A DNA stretch of 64,000 nucleotides, from positions 124,001 through 188,000 of the forward strand of contig JXTC01000055.1 of assembly GCA_002914845.1 (NCBI GenBank), given 5' to 3'. Below the pieces are notes generated by a model. It saw only the letters and a list, made by a program, of their open reading frames with translations. It did not search any database and was not told the DNA's origin. How positions within the stretch are numbered: the first letter of the stretch is position 1; each line of letters opens with the position of its first letter. This document shows positions 11,990 through 23,079 of this stretch, piece by piece. The DNA is from Trema orientale. Taxonomy: Eukaryota > Streptophyta > Magnoliopsida > Rosales > Cannabaceae. The translations under genes were made by a program, and so were the position numbers.

Positions 11990-13612
11990 ATGAAGCCAAG
12001 TCTCGTAATTCTTTCTTTCATGGTTCCCATTATCATCTTTTCCACCCTACTACCATCTCTGACCGATGCAGCCGGTGGCAGGTGGCAACTCCTGCAGCGA
12101 AGCATCGGCGTATCCGCCATGCACATGCAACTACTCAACAACGACCGCGTCGTTGTTTTCGACCGAACCGACTTTGGCGCCTCCAACTTGTCGTTGCCCG
12201 CCGGAAAGTGCCCTCAGAACTCCAAAGACTGCACCGCACACTCGGCCGAGTACGACGTCGCCACCAACACCTTCCGGCCTCTCCTGCTCCAGACCAACGT
12301 GCTGTGCTCCTCAGGCGCGGTAAAGGAGGATGGAACCCTAATCCAAACTGGCGGTTCCTTCGAAGGAGAGCGAAGGGTCAGGCTTTTCAAGCCCTGTAGT
12401 GACAATACGTGTGACTGGAACGAGCTAAACCTCGCTCTGGCGAAGGGTCGATGGTATTCGAGCGATCACATCCTGCCAGATGGCAGGCTCATAATCCTCG
12501 GTGGCCGGGCCCAGTTCAACTACGAGTTCTATCCTAAAGATGTTGACAACAAGGTGTACGATTTACCATTCCTTGCCGAAACAAACGACAATGGAATAGA
12601 GAACAATCTCTACCCATTTCTTTTTCTCAACGTGGATGGTAACCTGTTCGTTTTCGCCAACAACCGGGCCATATTGTTGGACTACGTGAAAAACCAGGTG
12701 GTCAAAACGTACCCGCCAATACCGGGCGGGGAGCCGAGGTCTTACCCGAGCTCTGGGTCCGCCGTGCTCTTACCGTTGAAGAATATTCAGGCCAAGAATG
12801 TGGAAGCGGAGGTCTTGGTGTGTGGTGGAGCCCCGAAAGGATCTTTTACTCAAGCCCTGAATGGGAAATTCCTCCCAGCGTTGGAGACATGTGCCCGGAT
12901 CAAAATAACCGACCCGCAACCCAACTGGGTCGTGGAGAATATGCCCTCGGCTAGAGTCATGGGAGACATGACTCTGCTTCCGAACGGCAACGTTTTGATT
13001 ATAAACGGAGGGGGAGCGGGAACCGCGTCGTGGGAGTTGGGACGGGACCCGGTTTTGACACCGGTGATTTACCGACCCGGAAATAAAATCGGGTCAAGTT
13101 TTGAGCTCCAAAACCCGGCTACCATTCCCCGGATGTACCACTCCACGGCGGTGCTCCTCCGCGACGGTCGCATCCTAGTCGGCGGCAGCAATCCCCATTC
13201 AGGGTACGAGTTCACTGGGGTTCTTTACCCGACGGAGTTGAGCTTAGAGGCTTTCAGTCCTTCGTATTTGGATAACCCGAATCTTCGCCCGAGGATCGTT
13301 TTGCCCGCTTCTCAAACTAAGCTCAAGTACTCACAGAGGTTCTCGGTTCGGTTTCGGCTGACGGGTAAGTTAGATCCGAATTCGCTGTCGACGACAATGG
13401 TTTCGCCGTCGTTTACGACACACGCTTTCTCGATGAATCAAAGACTCTTGGTACTTCCAACGATAGGCAAAGTGAAATACTTGGGGAAATCGACGTACCA
13501 AGTTGATGCTGTGACACCAAGTTCGGGTATTCTTGCTCCTTCAGGGTATTATCTTTTATTTGTGGTTCATCGAGAAATTCCAAGCCAGGGTATTTGGGTC
13601 CACATCAACTAA
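11990..13612 (+). CDS. GLOX: Glyoxal oxidase-like copper-radical oxidase (GLOX), copy 2
   Basis: This secreted enzyme is predicted to oxidise aldehydes (or primary alcohols) to acids with release of H2O2, in the apoplast or cell wall. Of its 540 residues, 1-28 are a signal peptide and about 45-285 the glyoxal oxidase N-terminal beta-propeller part. Residues about 435-539 are the C-terminal galactose oxidase-like (DUF1929) domain. By alignment with fungal galactose and glyoxal oxidases the cofactor residues are Cys106 and Tyr156 (thioether pair), Tyr383-His384 and His478; all are present. Known relatives include Arabidopsis GLOX1 (tapetum, MYB80 target) and grape VpGLOX (defence). Oddities: Leu105 replaces the Trp found before the cysteine in the other intact copies, and Tyr156 is followed by Ser-Ser-Asp-His instead of Ala-Thr/Ser-Asn-His. 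The start aligns with its paralogues. There are no introns. Substrate is unknown. Confidence 0.95.
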   Translation: MKPSLVILSFMVPIIIFSTLLPSLTDAAGGRWQLLQRSIGVSAMHMQLLNNDRVVVFDRTDFGASNLSLPAGKCPQNSKDCTAHSAEYDVATNTFRPLLLQTNVLCSSGAVKEDGTLIQTGGSFEGERRVRLFKPCSDNTCDWNELNLALAKGRWYSSDHILPDGRLIILGGRAQFNYEFYPKDVDNKVYDLPFLAETNDNGIENNLYPFLFLNVDGNLFVFANNRAILLDYVKNQVVKTYPPIPGGEPRSYPSSGSAVLLPLKNIQAKNVEAEVLVCGGAPKGSFTQALNGKFLPALETCARIKITDPQPNWVVENMPSARVMGDMTLLPNGNVLIINGGGAGTASWELGRDPVLTPVIYRPGNKIGSSFELQNPATIPRMYHSTAVLLRDGRILVGGSNPHSGYEFTGVLYPTELSLEAFSPSYLDNPNLRPRIVLPASQTKLKYSQRFSVRFRLTGKLDPNSLSTTMVSPSFTTHAFSMNQRLLVLPTIGKVKYLGKSTYQVDAVTPSSGILAPSGYYLLFVVHREIPSQGIWVHIN

Positions 13613-13959
13613 TGGAGTACGGAAATAAACAATATATAAAATGCTGTGTCTAAATAAAATGTGGGCGTGTCTATGGTAACTATATATGTGAATAATTTAT
13701 TAATATATAGTAATAAATCGAACCAAATAATGGAAGTTAAATTTGGTCATGTCTACATTGTAAATATAGTTTGTATTTAGTATTAACTACATGATTGAAT
13801 AAAATCGTGAAGGTTCGGTAATTATGTTTATATCATAGAAAGTGAATATGAAATATGTCAATTTATTCAACTTAGCTAACGCATGCATGCTGCCATATAC
13901 GCCCAATATTTTTTTTTTTTTAAGGGAACGTTGTACTGCTTATTAAGTGGCATCGAGTC
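13613..13959 (+). other. 3' flank of GLOX copy 2 with poly(A)-signal candidates
   Basis: AATAAA occurs at 13624-13629 and 13653-13658, shortly after the stop codon. The first 200 bases resemble the 3' flank of the 31109 gene ('gtgtctata', 'tggtaa'), so the two copies share sequence past the stop. No other gene is seen before the LTR. Confidence 0.5.
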
Positions 13960-16006
13960 TGTCACGACCCAAAACCCGGGCCAGTGGCAGAAGGAAAATT
14001 TCACAAAGATAGAAAATTCTTTAATTTATTTGAAAAATGTCTAAAAAGTTTTAGTTTTGTAAACAGTCCATTATAATAAAATATTTGGAATTTCACCCTG
14101 TGAACCTCTCCCACAGTTCGTATACACCATTAAACATAGACCGAATAATAATTGAAAAATATGAAATCAAATAGAAATCCAAGCATCATCATCATCCACA
14201 ATAAAAGTCAAATCCCAGAATGGCATATATAGGTTCACAGACAAATCAGAAAGTAATAATCTTGGTTCAATGCTAATACAAAGCCCCAAATAGTCCAAAC
14301 ACTACAACAGTAGACTTCTAGCATTATCAAGAAATGAACTACAGTCAAGATAGCCTCTTAGTCCTCTTGATCACCAAGATCACACTGGGCACCACCTGAG
14401 GAAGGGAGGAAGTGGGGTGAGCATACAATGCCCAGTAGGAAAATAATTACCTTGATCGAAAACATTTTAGTGATGGAAAATTTCTGCATGGTTAGTTCAA
14501 ATCCAAAACATACACACACACATATATATATAATCCAAACCGGAAACCCATATATATAAAACAGTGTAATCAAAACTATCAATCCATATGCACATGACAC
14601 AAATCAACCCATACCCATGAGCTTACATCCTCTCATCCGTGGAAACTCAGGATGATGACACTAAGTGTACCTAACAGCCTGCCTGACACCTAAGCCCATA
14701 CCCGGAGGGAACACCCGTGTATCGCCTACCAAACCTGGAGGGGCAACCGAATTGCCTACACCTGCCAAATGGGGAGGTAATCAGAAGAACAAACCCCACG
14801 CGGGTTTACAGACTCTGCACTGAAGGTAGGGCACGCAGCGCCACACTGTAAACCCATGATGCTAACACGGTACTTATGTATGATCCTATGACACATGTAA
14901 TACAGAACTGAAGTGTAAAAACTACTGTACTCTGGTTTTTCAGTAAAACATGCATAATAGGATTTTATAGAAAAACGGACAGCATAACAGCCCTATTTTG
15001 AGATACCTAAAATAACCTGTACACAGTAAATTCTCAGAGCGGTACAATATATATCATACAACCAGATTCCATCACATATATAATTCAAATAATTAAAAAC
15101 ACGCTTGTTCTCATTTATAGCAGAAAATAAGTTTTAACTCAAAAACGATATAAAACGAAGGTAACTAAACCCCTACCTCACTGGAATAGTGATACCACGC
15201 TATTGAGTCCTCAAGGTGTCGTTGACGATCACCCGGAGGGTCGGGAACCAATTCCGAATCCTCGATCGTCCTCTTGCGAAAAGTCAACTTCTAACCGGAG
15301 CTTCAATTCTGTAAACGAACTTCTTCACTGAATTTCTAGCACCCAAAATAGCTAGGTTAGACATATAATTTGTCCAATTCAGGTTTGGGTCTGCACCGGA
15401 CCGGTGGCATACAAAACGAGATAAAATCTCGACCGTCTAATCTCGATTTTCGTGTCCGTCACTAAACAACACAATATATATATCAAACTTCTCCATTTTC
15501 CGAGTACATTCCAAAAGTGCGGTAAAAAACAAAATCTAACGGCCGAATTAAAAAGGTCAAGCTTAAACTCAAAATACCCAAAAATGGCATCTTTTGATCC
15601 GGGTAGTATGGGGTTAAGATATATATACCTTGACGATCCTTGCGACGATACGAATCCAACGGAACCAGTTTGGGGTCAAATGGTGGCCGGAATCTTCGCC
15701 GGTGACGAAAAAACCGAAATGGCCACTTTGTCTTCTCCGGCTCCGGTGGCGGCTTCAGCGACTCTGCAACCGGCCGGCGCTGGCTCGTGGTTGCCTGGGG
15801 GAGCTCCGCCTGCTTTCTGGTGGCTAGATGATGCTCGGGCGGTGAGTTGCGGCAATTCCTCTTCCCTCGGCCGTGGATGAGCAGAGAGCGAGGGAGGAGA
15901 TCGGGTCTGAGGGAGAGAGAGAGAGAGAGTGTGTATATATATATATTTAATCTTTTTTTTCTTAGTCAAAAGACCATTCTGCCCTTTAAAAAAATGGGTT
16001 TTTACA
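13960..16006 (-). mobile_element. Solo LTR (Gypsy-like family)
   Basis: A single LTR of 2047 bp, starting TGTCACGACCC and ending GGTTTTTACA. It is flanked by gagtc (13955-13959) and gagtt (16007-16011), a 5-bp target-site duplication with one difference. No internal region or second LTR is attached, so it is a solo LTR left by recombination. The frame at 15452-15880 lies inside it and looks like a by-product of GC-rich LTR sequence. This is the best-delimited reference copy of the family in the window. Confidence 0.8.
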
Positions 16007-17205
16007 GAGTTAGCAACGATAGGGTTTATTATAAATATATCCTTTATTACTAATAGAAAACCGTTATGAATTAAACAACCAAAAATTCAAACCAAAACAT
16101 AAGTTTTCTATTAATTCATAATATGTTTTTAAATAAATTCTATTTCAAGACACTAAACAGAGGAGGGTGTATTCTCAAGTAATTCTGGTTCCTCACAATT
16201 AGATGTCAAAAGGATAAAATTGAAACTCTGTTGCAATGCAAGGGGTACACTGTAGTTTTTTGAGATATATACAGGGTTATGTCCAATTATAATTGACCCA
16301 GCAATTAGCTCTGTTTCTTAAATTGATTGCCTCTGGCCTCTGGGCTCTAGCTAATACATTGTATTTTTTTTTTAAAAAAAAATCAAACGAAAGCAGGTTA
16401 ACATTATACTGATTTCATTAATTGATAAATCAAATATGTAAATGAATGTTAATACTAACGCAGAGAATTAATTCATTTAAAATCCTACGGTCTACCTAGC
16501 TAGTGTTTTCTTAATGATATATTATTAATTAACTAAAAAATAAAAATCAAAACCAGATAAAAAAACAAGAAAAGAATCCAAATACGGATAAAGACCTGCC
16601 AAAAGGCTATTCATAGCTTCGATTTTTAAGAAGAATGACATGTTTTGTACTGAGCAATGCTATGGGCACCCACAGTGACATGTCTGTTCGTCACTGGATG
16701 ATTTAATTAATAAATTGGATCCCACATGGGCTCCACTTAAATTATAATTATGATTAGTCAGTGACAGACTGACACATCACTGTAGTGCTGGGCACCACTG
16801 GTACTTTATAACATTATTCTTTGTACTGAGACTTTCTCTTTCGAGAACATCTTTCTCGAAGTCCTGAGGAAACAGTTGCCTACGTATCCTAATATGCTAT
16901 ATAATCAGTTACAAAAGCAGTTTAATTAGGCCCCTATAAAAAAAAAGATTAAAAAAACGTCTAACTAGGTCATTGGAAATCAGATCCCCAATTAAAAACT
17001 ACCTTAAAGTAGCAGGACAAAGAATGAGAAAAACGTTCCAACTCTAAAATTAATTTTAGAGCGAACTATGCCACGAAATTCCTATTGGGAACTTTTGGGA
17101 ACTTGGGACCACGTAGAATATAAATTGTAACAATCATACATGGAATTTAGGTTATTTAGCAAAGAGTTCTCGTTTATTTTCTTGGGCACGTGCGCGGATT
17201 GTTTC
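16007..17205 (+). other. Orphan GLOX-upstream block without a gene
   Basis: No gene is seen. About 16440-17130 matches the DNA upstream of the 31109 gene (about 29460-30540). Shared words are 'aaaagaatccaa', 'gccaaaaggc', 'agacatgttttgta' (as 'tgacatgttttgta' here) and 'gggaccacgt'. A MITE (16655-16821) interrupts it. The GLOX gene that should follow is absent and LTR sequence begins at 17206. It is probably the remains of a further array unit. Confidence 0.6.
16655..16821. mobile_element. MITE, probably Mutator-like
   Basis: A 167-bp insertion flanked by tgtactgag on both sides (16646-16654 and 16822-16830); the flanking match can be stretched to 11 bases. A target-site duplication of 9 or more bases fits Mutator-like elements. 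Its ends form an imperfect inverted repeat, with 'gtgacatgtctg' near 16675 opposing 'cagactgacacatcac' near 16767. The paralogous site at about 30347 lacks the insertion. Confidence 0.7.
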
Positions 17206-18995
17206 TGTAAAAATCCAGATTGTAAGAGGTCAATTTGGGAATTTTATCTATTTTTGAATTGAATAATAGAATGGTTTGTTTGCAAAAAATTTTGAAAAGG
17301 GGACTAAAATGTAAATATTTAGAGGACTAAATCAAAAGGATCTGAAAATTGAGAGACTATTGTGTAATTTTAAAAAATATTGTTGAAATGGTCACCTGGG
17401 CTTCTTATTTTATTCTCCCTTCTCTCTCTTCCTCCATCAATCTCTCCCTCTACTTTCTCTTTCTCCCTCCCGTCGAAGAAGCGCTGAAGGAAGACTGAAC
17501 GACTGCCGAAGCTTGCCCAGTCACCGTCGAGTCACTCCAATCCCCGACGAGTCTTCGCCACACCAACGGTCCTGAGCCGCCGGGAAGTTCCTTCACCGGA
17601 AAATGCCATTTTTGGCCGCTGAAGCTCTTTTAATTTCCAGCGTCATTTCGGACTATTTCAAGTCGCATTCTTGGGCTCGTTGGATTCGTATCGTCGAAAG
17701 GAATCTCTAGGTAGCTATCTCGTGACTCCATTTTACTCGAATCAAAAGTTGTCATTGTTGAGTAGTTTAAGTTTTGAGATTTAAGATTTGACTTTTTGAT
17801 CGGACTGTTAGATTGTGTTTTTTATGTCATTTTTAGAATGTACTCGAGAAATGGAGAAGATTGATATATAATGACTATTTTTGCTGACCGGCACGAAAAA
17901 CGAAATCAGACGGCTAAGATTTTGCCTTGTTTTGCATGCCACCGGTCCGATATCTACCCGACGAATTATATATCTAACTTAGCTATTTTGGGTGCTATAA
18001 ATTCAGTGAAAGAGTCTGTTTGTTAATTTGAGGCTCCGTTGAGAAGTTAGTTTTTCACAAGTGAGCAATCAAGGGCTTGGAATTGCTTACCGACCCTTCG
18101 AACAATCGTCCAATAATACCTTGAGGTTCCAATAGCATGGTATCGCTATTCTAGTAAGGTAGGGATTCAATTACCTCTGTTTTATGTCGTTTTTGAATAA
18201 AACTTACTATGTGCAATATACGACGACAAACATGATTTTAAAACTATTTTTAATATCTGTGATAGAATTTGATTGTATGATATATATTGTATTACTTTAG
18301 GATTTTTCTGAGTGCAGGTTATTTTTGGGTATATCTAAGGCCGTTATTTTGCCTTTTTCTATAAAACTTAATGCCTATTTTATTGAAAAACTAGAGTACG
18401 ATTTCACACTTCAGTTCTATATTGCAGTGTCATAGGATCATACATGAGCATTGTGTTAGCATCGTAGGTTTATAGTATGGCGTTACGTACCCACCGTTGG
18501 TATTAAGTTCTTAAACCCACGCAGGGTTTGTTTTCTCTGATTACCTCCTCATTTGGTAAGCGTAGGCAATACAGTTACCCCTCTAGGTTTGGTAGGCGAT
18601 ACTTGGGTGTCCCTTCCAGGTATAGGCTTAGGTATCAGGCAGGCTGTCCGGTACGCTTAGTGCCACCATCCTAGATTTCTATTGATGAGAGGATGAGAGC
18701 TCATAGGGATGGGTTGATTTGTATCATGTGCTTATGAATTAAATGATTTTGACTATATTATTTTATATATATATATAGATTGCCGACTTTGGACTATTAT
18801 ATATATATATATATATGCGCTTTGGATTGAACCAACCATGCAGGAACTTTTCATTACTAAAATATTTTCAATCAAGGTAACTACTTTCCTACTGGGCATT
18901 TTATGCTTACCTTCTACCTTCCTCAGGTGGTATTCAGTTGTACCTTGGTGATCAAGAGGATTAAGAGGTTATATTTGACTGTAGTTCATTATTTT
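17206..18995 (+). mobile_element. LTR, truncated (Gypsy-like family, opposite orientation)
   Basis: It begins TGTAAAAATCC at 17206 and runs as the reverse complement of 13960-16006, through 'ctaacttagctattttgggt' (about 17979) to 'tgactgtagttcat' (about 18977). Similarity then fades, so the last few hundred bases of the LTR are missing here. Confidence 0.65.
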
Positions 18996-19677
18996 GGAAG
19001 ACAAACTGAAACCAATTCAATCAAGATTCCAAATAAGGTAATCACACAAAATTTTAATTCTACAAGTAGTTCACGGTACTGCAGATCACACGCGCATGTT
19101 CCAAACACATGTATAAAATTCAGAGATTCGTCTCATAATTTCTTCAAATTCATACCAAAAACCTTTCAAATAGCCAAAACCATTATAAAAAATTTTCATA
19201 AAAATTTTTTCCCTTGACCAAATATCAATCAAACCCTGAGTTAATTTGTAATCCAAGTAGCAGAAATTTCCTTTATTTTGTAACTAAACACCAAGAAAGA
19301 TTTTGGAAATTATTGGTCAAGTTAATTACTAATATTGGAATTTATAAAATATCTGAGAATCTAATTTGTAAAATTAACTACTGATAAGAAATTTTTACAC
19401 CAATATAAGTGTATCACAAAATATGACTTTTATTGGAATTTAATCAAGAAAACCTTCTATTTCCTAATTGAAGTAATATACGCAAGAGTTCTTCAGATTT
19501 ATGCACTTTATTATGAATATGGAAAACTTTTAACAATTAATTAATATGAATATGCAAGGTAATTCAGATTCTTAGGTACTAACAAATTTATAATAAGTAA
19601 AAATATAAACTAAATCATTCAAAGATGAGATCTTGAAATACCTAAATCCTCTTAAAAAAATGTGGAGTATTTATCCA

Positions 19678-19710
<33 letters not shown>

Positions 19711-20659
19711 AAAATTTTTAAAGGTTACCAATTCATATAAAAGATTTTAATGCCAAACAAATCTTCAGTAGTTAAGAGCTTCTCACTCAAATAACTACCA
19801 AGTAGATTCTTGCATGTTATGAGAAAATTTTAATTTGACTTAAACTCAATGTATATTCACTAACCAACCCTTCAGCCAATGAGGGTTTCACCAATCCCAA
19901 AATTTATTTTAGAAAAATAAGCAAATGTATAAAATTGTGCAAATAGAATACCAAGTAAGCAAATTAAGCTATCACAAGAAGGGATCCTCAATAAAACGCA
20001 ATCTCAACCACAACCCAGTAATACAAATAAACCTAGTAATGATTAGATAAAATCAGGCAAAATCAAGGGTGGAGAATTAAGCGATAGAGAGTAGGAAGGA
20101 TGGAGAATGTGAAGGAGGGAGAGGAGAGTGATAATCCTCTATTTTGTTTGGTAAGAAGGATGGAGAGTAAGAAGGATAGAGAATATTTATTTATGAAATT
20201 ACTATAATACCCATTTTATTAGTATTTAAATAATTATTTTAGAGGATATATATGTCAATTCATTTTTTTTCTTCATTTCTCTCCAATCCTTTCAAAATTG
20301 GAAGGATGAGATTTTGTGAGCTTGGAGGGAGACTTTTCCCCTCCACTTCTCCTCCCCCTCCATCTCTCCCTCCCACCAAACAAAGGAAGATCCACTCCTC
20401 TCCCTCCAACCCTCTCCATCCTTCCACTCATCCCTCCTACCAAACAAAACCTAAATGTTGTCCTAAAACTTATAAGCTTCACCTAGTCTAATGCCTGAAG
20501 GAATATCGAAAGACGAGGGTAGAGTTTACAACCCTTAGAGCATCATTCTAAGAGGAATATGAACGAGTATAATTTATTTAGCCATATACTAAGTGATGTA
20601 TATGAGGTATTTATAAAACAACTTTTTCATAACCTTTTTAAATACGAAAACCATTACAA
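18996..20659. other. Unassigned AT-rich stretch with one MITE-like element
   Basis: I see no gene. Because it lies directly inside the LTR and primer-binding-like site at 20660-20706, part of it may be interior sequence of that decayed element. I recognise no gag or pol signature. A (TA)n/poly-T run lies at about 19677-19711. Confidence 0.4.
20142..20449. mobile_element. MITE-like element with TTTTGTTTGGTA ends
   Basis: About 308 bp bounded by inverted repeats of roughly 35 bases: 'ttttgtttggtaagaaggat' at 20142 and the complement of 'atccctcctaccaaacaaaa' ending at 20449. It is rich in GGAGG/CCTCC, unlike its surroundings. No coding capacity. I could not define a clear target-site duplication. 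Confidence 0.55.
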
Positions 20660-20705
20660 GCAAGGTCTCATTAGATCTAAAGCTGTACTCTGGTACCATT
20701 AAATT
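20660..20705 (-). other. Primer-binding-site-like sequence beside the 20706 LTR
   Basis: On the minus strand, the bases just past the LTR terminus read TGACA, then about seven bases, then TGGTACCAGAG. This is close to the Met-tRNA-type primer site (TGGTATCAGAGC) of chromovirus Gypsy elements. It sets the orientation used for the whole family here, and it implies that the LTR at 20706-23079 is a 5' LTR on the minus strand. Confidence 0.5.
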
Positions 20706-23079
20706 TGTCATGACCCGGACCCTGGGCCAGTGACAGATTAGGTATTTTACAATTAAAAAATGTCACTTAAAGTTTTATAAAAGTATTGAGTCAAATTTTA
20801 TAATTTCAAAACCCTTAGAGAAGAATAGTGATATTTAAATAAATCACATTTACATTCACAAAATTTTTAACAATAATTTAAAGTTCTCTCATACATCTAT
20901 TTGTAAGTATATATGATCAGTAGCTAAATAAATAGAATAAGACTGGAAAATACCCATCACCAAGGTGATACGAATCCATAAGAATTGCTAGAACAAGAAT
21001 ATTAATTAATAGACCTTTTAGTACTGTAATTAAACTTGAGGGAGAAAAGTAAGGGGTGAGCAGAGATTTGATTACAAGTTTTTAGTAATAAATAGTATAA
21101 TAGTTTCAAATTCCTGCATGGTTGGTTAAACATTCTAAATTTTTTTTCTAAAATCCACTTATTAAACCATTTTTCCAAAAGTTCATAAAATTCTTTATCA
21201 GATATAATTCTAAAGTCCAAAGTTTCATCAAATTCCAAACCCTTATCAAATATATTTCCAAAGTCCAAAGGTTCACAAGTTCCTAACATTTATCAATTAC
21301 ATTTCTAAAATAAGTACATATCCATACTGTCGAACATACAATAATGTGATGCAATCAGGATAATATGTCTGAGATGTTCAAATGGAACACTCGTAAGTCC
21401 GAGCACTCTATTTGGGTACCGTAAGTCTATGGTCGTGTAAGTATTATGAATGTATATAATGCTATATAAATGACATTGATGAAATTATGTACCATTTTAT
21501 ATAAAATCACTAAACAACCATGCAGTAATCCCTTGTTCAATTCTAAAAGCCAAGTTCATCAATTTTTCCATAATTGATTTTTCACCAAAATCCACAAAAT
21601 CCAGTTCTTACAATAAACAGTTAAAACAAAATGTATGCCACGTCAACTAGTGTGACGTACTTCCCAAGTAGTTCAAAAATCAATGCATATTCCAAAATAA
21701 CTCGTAATCATATTTTCACAAATCATTTCACAAAATTTCATATTGTATTAAATAAATGAATTTATATTAAAAACCATAGTAAAGTCAAGTAATCAAATCT
21801 ATATTTCTATCGAGTAACAATAATGTGTTACCAAGACTCGTGGTAATTCCCGTATGTCATTTAGTAGTCCGATAGGTGAATTAGAATCCAAATTCACTTG
21901 CTTAAGAAAGTCACTTTCCCAACGAAGCCTTAATTAAAAAAAAAACCGACATCACCTCTGAATTTCTAGTGTCTAAAATAGCTAGATTAGATATATAATT
22001 TGACTAATTTGGATTCCGAGCCGAAACGCGTCCTGTGGCACGCAAAATGAGACTATTCATGAGCCTCCTACCTCGAAAATTGTATCACTTCAAAACGTAT
22101 CGATATATTATATCAAAGTTCGTCTCTCGACCTCACTGAATCCAAATTGGAGGTCGAAACTTCGTTTTGATGTCCTGAGCCCTAAATAGGCCTTAAATCC
22201 GAAAGTTACAAAATATCATTTTTAGAAATATTTAGATAAATGTCACATTTTCAATTTGAAATTTTTCATGTTTCTAGATTTCGACTCAACACAAAACTAC
22301 TGTAATTATTCATGTTTTAATCTCCTCTTTGTCCTCGTTAAAGTTTCATGATTGAATTAATTTGTCACCATAACTTTATACTCAAAAAATAATTAGGAAA
22401 ATACCATAATTCAAATTACAAAATTGGCCGAAAGTGTTCAAAAGCTCACTCGAGCTATGTCAACTCAAAATAGTGACTAAGAAGTGTTGGGTCTAGCTCG
22501 AAGAGGTGGCTTGAGTCGATGGCGGTGGTCTACGGCGTGAGAGGCGACTTAAATCTCCAAGCTCGCGACAAGCTGTGGCTTCCATGGCTCCTCCACTTGG
22601 CTGGGCGGCGCGAGCAGGAAGGTGGTCGGCGGCACATCATCATCAGCAGGTGGCAGAGGCTCCTGGGCAGTGCGTCGGTGAGCTGGGTTTGCGGTGTACT
22701 GGCATTTCTTGGCAGCAGAGAAGCTCGACCTCCTTGAATGGACTTCGGGTGTATGAGCATCAAAAGAGATTGGCAGGGATTTATGGGCAATTGATTGAGT
22801 TAGTGGGACACGTGGTGTATTCTGGTAAGTTCTGCAGTGTTTCAAAAATTTATAATTTACCTAGATTTTGAAATTTCTTTTCATATATACCCTCAAATAA
22901 TTGCTCCTTAGTCATTGATTTCAAAAATCTCTTACATTTTAGTCCCCATAAACCTAGAACGAATTATGTCCATGAAAATTTAAGATATTTTCAATTTTAA
23001 ACTCTGAAATTGGATATTTACTAAAATACCATTAACTAAATATTACTCTCTTATGCTTAATTTACATCTGGTTTTTACA
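20706..23079 (-). mobile_element. LTR (Gypsy-like family), about 2.37 kb
   Basis: It starts TGTCATGACCC and ends GGTTTTTACA. It carries the family landmark 'aatagctagattagatatat' at about 21974 and a GC-rich section near 22500-22740. Flanking bases aaatt and gtttg do not match, as expected if the left side is element interior. The short frames in its GC-rich part (22519-22871) are not supported as genes. Confidence 0.7.

Noticed and set aside
15452-16053. Frames of 65-142 codons read as a possible small gene
   Set aside because: They lie wholly inside a solo LTR with target-site duplication, and the equivalent LTR copies do not keep the frame.
22519-22871. Overlapping GC-rich frames on both strands
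   Set aside because: They fall in the GC-rich section of an LTR (20706-23079). Open frames on both strands reflect composition; no domain is recognisable.
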